A stretch of 64,000 nucleotides of DNA from Streptomyces profundus (GTDB taxonomy: Bacteria; Actinomycetota; Actinomycetes; Streptomycetales; Streptomycetaceae), in assembly GCF_020740535.1 (NCBI RefSeq), contig NZ_CP082362.1, positions 4,400,501-4,464,500 on the forward strand. The letters run 5' to 3'. The translations under genes were made by a program, and so were the position numbers. This document shows positions 45,524 through 54,300 of this stretch, piece after piece. Each line of letters starts with the position of its first letter. Position 1 is the first letter of the stretch. The notes beneath the pieces are model-generated. The model did not search any database, had not been told where the DNA came from, and saw only the letters and a program-made list of their open reading frames with translations.

Positions 45524-48500
45524 GTGACCACGCGGGTGGCGGAGAGCACCACGGAAGAACGGCTTGACCACGGCACCTACGAGGTGCTCAGAGACCGACT
45601 GACCACGGCGGCCGGCGAGTTGGCCGACCGGGCGCGGGCGCTCAACACGGAGCGCGTGGCGACCTTCGGCGGGCGGGAGCTTGAGCTGGTCGCCACCGAC
45701 CGGCTGCGCACCGGACGTGACAGCCTCCCCCGCGATCTGGTGCGGGTAGGCGACGCGCTGCTGCTGGGCTACCAGGTGCCGCCGGCCCCCGGCCAGTCCA
45801 CCGGCGTCGGCGACGTCTTCGGCCTGTACCGGCCGGCCGGTGAGGGATTCGCGCCGATCCCGCCGGACGCCGTCCCCGGACTGCTGGACGACCCGGCCTT
45901 CCAACGGGACTTCGCCGAGCTGTTCCGCTACTTCCAGCAGTCGAGACTGCTCCGCCTGCGGCTGGTCGGCGCGCTGCTGCTCGCCGTCTTCCGCACCGGT
46001 GAACGCCTCGACGACATCCGGGTGCTGCGCTGGCGGCTGCACCCCGACGGCCGCCCCGAGTACGTCGACGCCAAGGGCGAACGCGACCATGTGCTGCCGC
46101 CCCCGCACGAGGTGGCCTGGGTGGAGACCACCCGCGAGGACCACGTCCCCGGCAAGCACCCGCACATCGCCGTCGACGACACCGTCTATCTGGCGACCGC
46201 CGGCGGCACCCTCACCATCAAGACCGAGAACGACACCACGACCCCCGAGGGCCGCTACGCCGAGCCGCTCGCCGAACCGCTCCAGTCGCTGGCCGACGCC
46301 CAGGTCGCCTGGGCGCGGGTGGGAGCGCTGCTGCTGCTCTCGGTGCTGCCGTACAACGAGAGCGCGCACCGCTATCTGGTGTACAACTCCCGCACCAGGG
46401 AGATCGTCCGCCTCGACGGCCTCGGCCAGGGCTGCCGGGTGCTCCCCGACGACCAGGGCGTGATCTTCCCCGGCGGCTACTACCTGTCCGCCGCGCCCAC
46501 AGGTTCCGCCGCCCGCACCTTCGACATCGACACCGACGACCTTGAGTACGAGCAGCTGCTCCGCTCGCCCAACGGCGAGGACCTGCTCTATGTCTTCCGC
46601 GCCCACGCGCGCGGACGCGCCCTGCTGCTGCCCTACAACCTGATCGACAAGTCGGTGCGCAACCCGATCAGTTGCCTGGGCTTCGCGCTCTTCGACGACG
46701 GCCGGCTCGTGGTCTGCCGGGCCGAGGCCGCCGAGGCGTCCCGGGTGCACCCCGTGCAGCTGTGGCACACCCCCTTCGCCAGCGAGGAGCACGCCGCCGC
46801 CCAGCCGGCCGGCACCGGTCCGCTCGCCAGGATCGGCAACGCCGACCTGGTGCGCGGCATCTCCGACGCCTTCACCGTCGCCCGGATGGCCGGCGAACTC
46901 GAACCGGAGACCGCCGTGTTCGAGGCCGTGGTCGCCGCCTGCGACCGGCTCGCCGACCAGTACCACTGGCTGCCGCTGGCCGGCACCCACGCCCTGCACG
47001 AACCGCTGGCCACCGTCCGCGCCACCGCCGACCAGGTCATCGACGAGTACGAGCGGGTCAGGGAGCTCCGCGAACAGGCCACAGCGGCACTCACCGAGGC
47101 CGAGGCCGAGATCACCGCCCTGGTGCGGCGCGCCAGGGGCGAGGCCCCGCGCGGCGCCGCCGAGTGGGTCACGCTGCTCACCCGGCTCCGCCGCGCACAG
47201 GGCCGGGTCGCCGCGCTCCGCGACACCCGGCACATCGACACCGAGGGCCTTGACGCGCTCGACGAGACGCTCGCCGAGTCGCTCACCGCCACGGGCCGCC
47301 GCGCCGTCGCGTTCCTCTCCCGCGAGGACGCGTTCGACGAGAGCCACGCCGCCATCGCCACCCTCACCGAACGCGCCTCAGCCGTCGAGAGCGTCGCCGA
47401 CGCGGCGCCGCTCGCCGAGGAGTGCGACGAGCACGCCTACGAACTCCGCACCGTCACCGATGTGATCGGCACCCTGGAGATCGACGACGCCCTGGTCCGC
47501 ACCGATCTGCTGACCCGGATCGGCGAGGTGATGGGTGCCGTCAACCGGGCCCGCGCGGTGCTGGACGGACGCCGCCGCGAGCTCCTGGAGACGGAGGGCC
47601 GCGCCGAGTTCGCCGCCGAGTACGCGCTGCTCGGCCAGTCCGTCACCGGCGCGCTGGCCGCCGCCGGGACCCCCGAGGAGTGCGACGAACACCTCGGCCG
47701 GCTGCTCCTCCAGGTGGAGAACCTGGAGGCGCGCTTCGGCACCTTCGACGACTTCCTCACCCAACTCGCCGACCAGCGCGAGGAGATCTACGAGACCTTC
47801 GCCGCCCGCAAGCAGGCCCAGCTCGACGACCAGGCCCGGCACGCGGAACGGCTCGCCGCCTCCGCCGAGCGGGTGCTGGACACGGTGGGCCGCCGCGCCA
47901 CGGCGCAGGGCAGCCAGGACGAGGTCAACGCCTACTTCGCGTCCGACCCGCTGGTCGCCCGGGTCCGCGCCACCGCCGACGAACTGCGCGCCATCGGCGG
48001 CCATGTCCGCGCCGACGAGATCGACGGACGGCTCACCGCGCTGCGCCAGGAGGCCGGGCGCGCGCTGCGCGACCGGGCCGACCTGTTCGGCGCCGACGGC
48101 ACCATCCGTCTTGGCCGGCACCACTTCACCGCCGTCAGCCAGCCCGTCGACCTCACCCTCGTCCCCCACGACGGCGGCCTCGCCTTCGCCGTCACCGGCA
48201 CCGACTACCGGGCCGCCGTCACCGACCAGGAGCTCGCCTCCGCCCGGCACTTCTGGGACCAGCCGCTGGCCTCCGAGTCGCCCGAGGTCTACCGCGCCGA
48301 ACACCTGGCCGCCGCCGTGCTCACCGGGCTGCGCCCCGACGAGCTGGCCCAGGTCGGGAACTCCGGGAATGACGCACAACTCCTCGATCTGGTGCGGAGG
48401 TTCGCCGAGGCCGCCTATGACGAGGGCTATGACCGCGGCGTCCACGACCACGACGCGGCGCGGATCCTCACCGCCGTGCTTCGGCTGCGCGAGGGCGCCG

Positions 48501-50350
48501 GGCTGCTGCGCTTCCCGCCCGAAGTGCGGGCGCTGGCCCAACTGTTCTGGGCCCATGGCGCGGCCGAGGAGGCCCGCACCGGCTGGACCGTGCGGGCCCA
48601 GTCGCTGACCCGCGCCAGGGCCGTGTTCCAGGGCTCAGGCGGCGCCGAGGCCATCGCGGCGCTCGCCGCCGAACTCACCGGCGCCGCCGACGAGTTCCTC
48701 AGCGGCCTGCCCCGCTCGGGCGGACTCCCCGAGCGGGCGCCGGCCGCGCTCGGCGACTACCTCGTCGAGGAGCTCAGCACCGGCAAGCCGGCGTTCACCA
48801 CCAGCGGCGCCGCCACCGCGCTGCTGGACGACTTCCGCTCCGCCATCGGCGGCCCCGGCAGCCGCGAACTGGCGCAGGACCTCAAGGCCATCGGCCCCGA
48901 CCTGGCCGCCCGCCACCAGCTGGTGACCGCCTGGCTCGGCGCCTTCACCGCGGCCGGCCAACGGGAGGCGACCGACCTGCCCGAGGCCGCCGCCGTCGAA
49001 CTCACCGCCGAAACGCTGGAACACCGCCAGCTGGACGCCCCGCTGACCGCCACCATCAGCGGCCTGCTGGGCAGCCACCCCCGGCTGCCCCGGGGCGAAC
49101 TCACCCTGCGGCTGGACGAGTTCCTCACCCGCACCGAGGACTTCCGCACCGTCAGGGTGCCGGCGCACCGCGCCTACGTGCGGCGCCGCAACGCGCTGCT
49201 CGACGCCGAACGCCGCCGGCTGCGCCTGGACTCCTACCGCCCCCGGGTGATGCCGGCCTTCGTCCGCAACCGGCTGCTGGACGAGGTCTATCTGCCGCTG
49301 ATCGGCGACAACCTGGCCAAACAGCTCGGCACCGCCGGCGCCGACCGGCGCACCGACAGCCAGGGCCTGCTGATGCTGCTCTCCCCGCCCGGCTACGGCA
49401 AGACCACGCTGATGGAGTATGTCGCCGCCCGGCTCGGCATGGTCTTCGTCAAGGTCGAGGGGCCGGCGCTCGGCCACCACACCACCTCACTGGACCCGAA
49501 CGCCGCGCCCGACGCGGCGGCCCGCCGCGAGGTGGAGAAGCTCAACTTCGCGCTGGAGATGGGCAACAACGTGCTGCTGCACCTCGACGACATCCAGCAC
49601 ACCTCGCCCGAACTGCTCCAGCGCTTCATCCCGCTCTGCGACGCCCAGCGCCGGATCGACGGGGTGCGCACGGCCGACGGCGAGGCCGTCACCCACGACC
49701 TGCGCGGCAAGCGCTTCGCCGTCTGCATGGCGGGCAACCCGTTCACCGAGTCGGGCAGCCGCTTCCGGGTGCCGGACATGCTCGCCAACCGGGCCGACGT
49801 GTGGAACCTGGGCGACGTCCTCAGCGGCCGGGAGGAGCTGTTCGCGCTCAGCCACATCGAGAACGCCCTCACCGCCAACCCGGTGCTCGCCCCGCTGGCC
49901 GCCCGCGAACGCGCGGACATCGAGCTGCTGGTGCGCCTCGCCAGGGGCGACGAGACGGTCTCGGCCGAGCGGCTGCGCCACCCCTACACCCCGAGCGATC
50001 TGGAGCAGATCCTCGCCGTGCTGCGCAAGTTGCTGTACATCCAGCAGACCACGCTCAAGGTCAACGCGGCCTATATCGCCTCCGCGACACAGGAGGACGC
50101 CACCCGCACCGAGCCGCCGTTCCGGCTCCAGGGCTCCTACCGCAACACCAACCAACTCGCCGAGCGCGTCATCCCGGTGATGAACGACGCCGAGGTCGAG
50201 GCCCTGATCGACGACCACTACCTGGCGGAGGCCCAGACCCTCACCACGGGCGCCGAGGCGAACCTCCTCAAACTGGCCGAACTGCGCGGTCGCCTCACCC
50301 CCCAGCAGGCCGAACGCTGGGCCGGCATCAGGGCCGGCTTCGACCGCTGA
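45524..50350 (+). CDS. Giant AAA-type ATPase, DUF3686/'DNA repair ATPase' family
   Basis: The protein has 1608 residues from GTG 45524. Residues 1-450 are a beta-rich region (RAPKH-type blocks such as ATFGGRELELVATDRLRTGR and YSLSAAPTGSAARTFDID-like). Residues 450-1250 are mostly long helices and coiled coil. The AAA ATPase follows: Walker A SPPGYGKTTLMEYVAARL (about residue 1287), Walker B NVLLHLDDIQHTS (about 1350) and a sensor-like GNPFTESGSRFRVPDMLANR. The family (PF12458, as I recall it) is called 'ATPase involved in DNA repair', but that name is not proof of function. Location after the flotillin gene is a repeated theme in bacteria. Confidence 0.85.
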   Translation: MTTRVAESTTEERLDHGTYEVLRDRLTTAAGELADRARALNTERVATFGGRELELVATDRLRTGRDSLPRDLVRVGDALLLGYQVPPAPGQSTGVGDVFGLYRPAGEGFAPIPPDAVPGLLDDPAFQRDFAELFRYFQQSRLLRLRLVGALLLAVFRTGERLDDIRVLRWRLHPDGRPEYVDAKGERDHVLPPPHEVAWVETTREDHVPGKHPHIAVDDTVYLATAGGTLTIKTENDTTTPEGRYAEPLAEPLQSLADAQVAWARVGALLLLSVLPYNESAHRYLVYNSRTREIVRLDGLGQGCRVLPDDQGVIFPGGYYLSAAPTGSAARTFDIDTDDLEYEQLLRSPNGEDLLYVFRAHARGRALLLPYNLIDKSVRNPISCLGFALFDDGRLVVCRAEAAEASRVHPVQLWHTPFASEEHAAAQPAGTGPLARIGNADLVRGISDAFTVARMAGELEPETAVFEAVVAACDRLADQYHWLPLAGTHALHEPLATVRATADQVIDEYERVRELREQATAALTEAEAEITALVRRARGEAPRGAAEWVTLLTRLRRAQGRVAALRDTRHIDTEGLDALDETLAESLTATGRRAVAFLSREDAFDESHAAIATLTERASAVESVADAAPLAEECDEHAYELRTVTDVIGTLEIDDALVRTDLLTRIGEVMGAVNRARAVLDGRRRELLETEGRAEFAAEYALLGQSVTGALAAAGTPEECDEHLGRLLLQVENLEARFGTFDDFLTQLADQREEIYETFAARKQAQLDDQARHAERLAASAERVLDTVGRRATAQGSQDEVNAYFASDPLVARVRATADELRAIGGHVRADEIDGRLTALRQEAGRALRDRADLFGADGTIRLGRHHFTAVSQPVDLTLVPHDGGLAFAVTGTDYRAAVTDQELASARHFWDQPLASESPEVYRAEHLAAAVLTGLRPDELAQVGNSGNDAQLLDLVRRFAEAAYDEGYDRGVHDHDAARILTAVLRLREGAGLLRFPPEVRALAQLFWAHGAAEEARTGWTVRAQSLTRARAVFQGSGGAEAIAALAAELTGAADEFLSGLPRSGGLPERAPAALGDYLVEELSTGKPAFTTSGAATALLDDFRSAIGGPGSRELAQDLKAIGPDLAARHQLVTAWLGAFTAAGQREATDLPEAAAVELTAETLEHRQLDAPLTATISGLLGSHPRLPRGELTLRLDEFLTRTEDFRTVRVPAHRAYVRRRNALLDAERRRLRLDSYRPRVMPAFVRNRLLDEVYLPLIGDNLAKQLGTAGADRRTDSQGLLMLLSPPGYGKTTLMEYVAARLGMVFVKVEGPALGHHTTSLDPNAAPDAAARREVEKLNFALEMGNNVLLHLDDIQHTSPELLQRFIPLCDAQRRIDGVRTADGEAVTHDLRGKRFAVCMAGNPFTESGSRFRVPDMLANRADVWNLGDVLSGREELFALSHIENALTANPVLAPLAARERADIELLVRLARGDETVSAERLRHPYTPSDLEQILAVLRKLLYIQQTTLKVNAAYIASATQEDATRTEPPFRLQGSYRNTNQLAERVIPVMNDAEVEALIDDHYLAEAQTLTTGAEANLLKLAELRGRLTPQQAERWAGIRAGFDR

Positions 50351-50367
50351 GAACGCCCCCTCCAGCA

Positions 50368-50403
50368 CCGCGGCCCGTTCCTCCGGTGGGGAACGGGCCG
50401 CGG
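50368..50403 (+). terminator. Terminator of the giant ATPase gene
   Basis: A perfect 14-bp stem CCGCGGCCCGTTCC (50368-50381) with its complement at 50390-50403 and an 8-nt loop lies 17 bp after the stop. Confidence 0.8.
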
Positions 50404-50412
50404 ACACGAGCG

Positions 50413-50453
50413 AGGGCGGCGTCGGGATGCCTGAGGCACCCCGACACCGCCCT
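50413..50453 (-). terminator. Terminator of the WXG100-like gene
   Basis: A long stem of about 18 paired bases with two mismatches (AGGGCGGCGTCGGGATGCC pairing with GGCACCCCGACACCGCCCT) lies 20 bp after the esx-like stop, back to back with the ATPase terminator. Confidence 0.75.
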
Positions 50454-50472
50454 GATACGCGGAAGGCGGGAA

Positions 50473-50772
50473 TCAGCCGCCGCGGATGGCGCCCTCAAGA
50501 CCCTCATCGGTCTCGCGGTAGGTGTCAGCCGCGGTCTTCAGGTACGTGCCCATGCCCTCAAGACCCTCGATGACCTTGCGAGCACCCGTGGTGAACTCGC
50601 GGTAGGCATCGTCGAAGGCTCGCGAGGCGCGGCTCGTCACGAAGCCCGTCTGGACCAGGTTGTCGATGTAGCTCTGGAGCGACGACAGCTTCTGGTCGAT
50701 CTGGTCCCGCTCATCGATGAGTCGGTCACCAGCCTCCTGCATATCGTCATAAGTCACATCCATATCGCTCAT
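50473..50772 (-). CDS. WXG100-like (ESAT-6 family) protein with degenerate WXG motif
   Basis: The protein has 99 residues and starts at ATG 50772 behind GGGAGGGGACC-like purines. Two helices flank a turn. The turn has VQTGFVTSRASRAFDDAYREF where family members have Trp-x-Gly, so Trp is replaced by Phe and the Gly is shifted. The C-terminal helix is TTGARKVIEGLEGMGTYLKTAADTYRETDEG with the typical Y-x-x-x-D/E-like end (TYRETDE) used as a type VII secretion signal. It is divergent from an EccC-type ATPase, its likely exporter. Confidence 0.87.
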   Translation of the reverse strand: MSDMDVTYDDMQEAGDRLIDERDQIDQKLSSLQSYIDNLVQTGFVTSRASRAFDDAYREFTTGARKVIEGLEGMGTYLKTAADTYRETDEGLEGAIRGG

Positions 50773-51379
50773 GGCGGTCCCCTCCTCTGGCCCTCGCGGG
50801 GGCCTTCCCCCCGCTGTATGCGGTGCGGCGTCGCGGTCACGCCCGAGACGGCACGCTGTGGGATCACAGCCTACGTGTGCGTCATCTCGGACGAAAGCCC
50901 CGTCCCCGGCAGCCCCCGTGCGACCCCAACGACACCAAGGACGTCAGGGGTTGACGGCTGGTTGCGCTGAATCCACAGGTATTTCGAAGGGGTTTCTCGC
51001 AGGAACTGCGGGGAGTGGCGCGGGTACTGCGGGAGTGGCGCGGGGATCGCGGGAGCAGGTGGTGGCGAGGCCCGCCCCCGGCGCACTTTCGTCCCATGCG
51101 CCACCCCGTGCCCCCCGGGGCGCGAGAGGGGGAAGTGCGACGTCCTCCGGACGCCTCCGGCGCTCCCGTTTCGCTTCCAACCGGGACGAAACTGCGGCAT
51201 CGTGGAGGGCATCCGGAAGCTTCGGGAACCAACGGGGCTTTCACCGCATCTCCGCCTGAAGGTGGCTGACGCCTCCGCGCCCGTCAGGGCGCTTGACCGC
51301 TCACCGTCACCGCACCACGGGATGCGATGATGAGCGGGTTCAGCCAACTGGAGATCGTGTCAGCAACGGGAGGATAAGT
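50773..51379. other. 607-bp divergent region between the WXG100-like gene and eccC
   Basis: No convincing gene; several ORFs of 60-160 codons lie on both strands, but none has coding character. Features seen are a possible -35/-10 pair around 50945-50975 (GTTGACGGCTGG, TGCGCTGAATCCAC), a 20-bp tandem repeat at 51006-51059, and the eccC ribosome binding site GGGAGGAT at 51368-51375. Confidence 0.5.
51006..51059. repeat. Tandem 20-bp repeat upstream of eccC
   Basis: Units CTGCGGGGAGTGGCGCGGGT and CTGCGGGAGTGGCGCGGGG follow one another at 51006-51026 and 51027-51046, with a partial third (TCGCGGGAGCAGG). They are not coding, and lie about 320 bp upstream of the eccC start. Confidence 0.75.
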
Positions 51380-54300
51380 GTGCGCCTGACCCTGACAGTA
51401 GTAGACCCGGTCGGGGGTCATCGGGCCGATACCGTGATCGACGCCGATCCGGAGACGCGGATCGCGGACCTGACACCCGAGTTCACCCAGGCCGTGGGCA
51501 GCCGCCACGTGCCAGCGGCTGCCGGCGGGCAGCAGGGCGGCCACGCCGAGGCGCCCGGCGGCGCCCACCTGTTCGTCAACGGTGAGTACGTCGATCCCAG
51601 TCTGACCCTCGCCCTCTCCCCGCTGCGCGAAGGCAGCGTGGTGAGCCTGCACAACCCGAACGGCTGCTGGCCGCCGGAGCCCAACGGGCTCGTCGAGTTG
51701 CGCGTCGTGGGCGGCCCGGCCGCCGGCGCGGTGCACCGGATGGGCGTCGGCAAGGTGGAGATCGGCAACGGCCAGCAGGTCCACATCCACGTGGGCGATC
51801 CGACGCTGCCCGAACGCGCCATGACGCTGCGCGTCGCGGGCGACGGCACCTGCCGGGTCACCGTCTACAGCGACGAACAGCCGCTGATCGACGGCGAGCC
51901 GTTCTACCACACCGAGGGCGACCGCGCGGTCTGGAAGCTCGGCAAGCAACTCGCCGTCGGCGACTCGCTGTTCGAGCTGACCCCGTACTTCCCCCCGGAC
52001 GCCGCGCTCAAGGTCTCCGAGGACGGCGCAGGACTCGACTACAACCGGCCGCCGAGGCTCCTGCCGCCCGAGCGGCAGACGCAGTTCAGCCTCCCCAAGC
52101 CGGTGGGCGAACGCGAGAAGCGCCCGCTGCCCTGGCTGATGGCCATCCTCCCGGTGGTCGGCGCCGTCGCCATAGCGAGCATCACCGGGCGCTGGATCTT
52201 CCTGATGATGGCGTTCATGAGCCCCGTCATGCTGCTGTCCAACTACTTCATGGACAAGAAGCGGGGCCGCATATCGCACGCCAAGAAGCTGGAGGAGTAC
52301 CGCGAGCGCAAGGCCAGGATCGAGAAGGACGCGCGGGACGCGCTGATCGCCGAACGGTTCGCCCGCCGGCACGCCGCGCCCGACCCGGCGACCGTGCTCA
52401 CCCAGGCCACCGGCCCCCGCACCCGGCTCTTCGAGCGCCGCCGCACCGACGAGGACCACCTGCTCCTGCGGGTCGGCACCGTCCAGTTGGACTCCGAGGT
52501 GGTGCTCACCGACCCCGAGCAGGACGAGCACAAGCGTCAGGTCGCCTGGAAGATCGCGGACGCCCCCGTCACGCTGCCGCTGCGCAGCCTCGGCGTGATC
52601 GGCTACGCCGGCTCCGGCGACTCGGCGCGCGCGCTGGCCCGTTGGTCACTCGGCCAGATCGCCGTGCTGCACAGCCCGGTGGACGTGCAGTTCGTGCTCC
52701 TCACGGACGGCACCGGACAGTACAGCTGGGACTGGGCGCGCTGGCTGCCGCACGCCAGGCCGTCCGCAGGACACGACACCAACCTGCTGATCGGCAACGA
52801 CGCCGAGACCATCGGCGCCCGCGTCGCCGAGCTGACCGGAAACCTGGACGCCCGGCAGAAGGCCGCCAAGACGGCCAGGTCGAACGGCCCCACCAGCTTC
52901 AAGGACCCGGACATCGTCGTCGTCTTCGACGGCTCCCGGAAGATGCGCTCGCTGCCCGGCGTGATCCGGCTGCTGCGCGAGGGCCCCGCGGTCTCCATCT
53001 TCGCGCTCTGCCTCGACGACGAGGAGCGGTTCCTGCCCGGCGAGTGCCAGGCCGTGGTGATCGCCGAGCCCAACCCGAACCGCGCGTCCTCGGGCGCCGC
53101 CAGGCAGCCCGGCTACGCCACCGGATTCCACACCTTCCTCGCCGTCCCCGGCGGCAGCCCCTTCGGCCAGGGCGGCCCGGGCGCCGCGCAGGCCCCCGTG
53201 ATGACGGCCGACCGGCTGCGGGTCGAACAGACCGGCGCCTGGCGCATCCGGGGCGTCCGCCCCGACTGGGTGCTGCCCGAGTGGTGCGAGCTGCTGTCCC
53301 GTTCGCTCTCCCCGATCCGCGACATCAGCGGCGAGTCGGAGGACGCGGCGCTGCCGTCGTCGTCCCGGCTGCTGGACGTGATCGAGATGGAGCCGCCCAG
53401 CTCGGGCGCCATCGCCGCCCGTTGGCGGCTCGGCGGCCAGTCGACGGAGGCGGTGATCGGCGAGTCCTACGACGGCGGCTTCGCCATCGACCTGCGCAGG
53501 GACGGCCCGCACGGCCTGATCGCCGGCACCACCGGCTCGGGCAAGTCGGAGCTGCTCCAGACCATCGTGGCCTCGCTCGCCGTGGCCAACACGCCGGAGA
53601 ACATGACCTTCGTCCTGGTGGACTACAAGGGCGGCTCCGCGTTCAAGGACTGTGTGCAACTCCCGCACACCGTCGGCATGGTCACCGACCTCGACAACCA
53701 CCTGGTGGAACGCGCGCTGACCTCGCTCGGCGCCGAGCTGCACCGCCGGGAGCACATCCTGGCCGACGTCGGCGCCAAGGACATCGAGGACTACCAGGAC
53801 CTGATCCGCCGCAACCCGGGACGGCTCACCCCGCTGCCCCGCCTGCTCATCGTGATCGACGAGTTCGCCTCGATGGCGCGGGAACTGCCCGACTTCGTCA
53901 AGGGCCTGGTCAACATCGCGCAGCGCGGCCGTTCGCTCGGCATCCACCTGCTGCTCGCCACCCAGCGCCCCAGCGGTGTGGTCTCCCCGGAGATCCGCGC
54001 CAACACCAACCTCCGGATCGCGCTGCGCGTCACCGACGGCAGCGAGTCCTCGGACGTCATCGACGCCCCCGACGCCGGGTTCATCGCCAAGTCCACGCCG
54101 GGCCGGGCCTATGTGCGGCTCGGGCACGCCTCGCTGGTGCCCTTCCAGTCGGGCCGCGTCGGTGGCCGCCGGCCGGGCGCCGTCGACGTGGCCGTCTCCC
54201 GGCCCTGGTCGGGGCAGCTGGAGTGGAACTCCCTGGGCCGCACGGCGCTCAAGAAGCCGCCGGGGGCCAAGTCCCAGGAAGAGGAGATCACCGACCTCAA

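Noticed and set aside
43276..45576. 766-codon minus-strand frame opposite the flotillin gene
   Set aside because: It is Leu/Gly/Asp-rich antisense of a coiled-coil gene. The flotillin reading on + is unambiguous.
50773..51379. Small genes in the esx/eccC gap
   Set aside because: Several frames of 60-160 codons exist, but none has coding bias, a ribosome binding site or a recognisable product.
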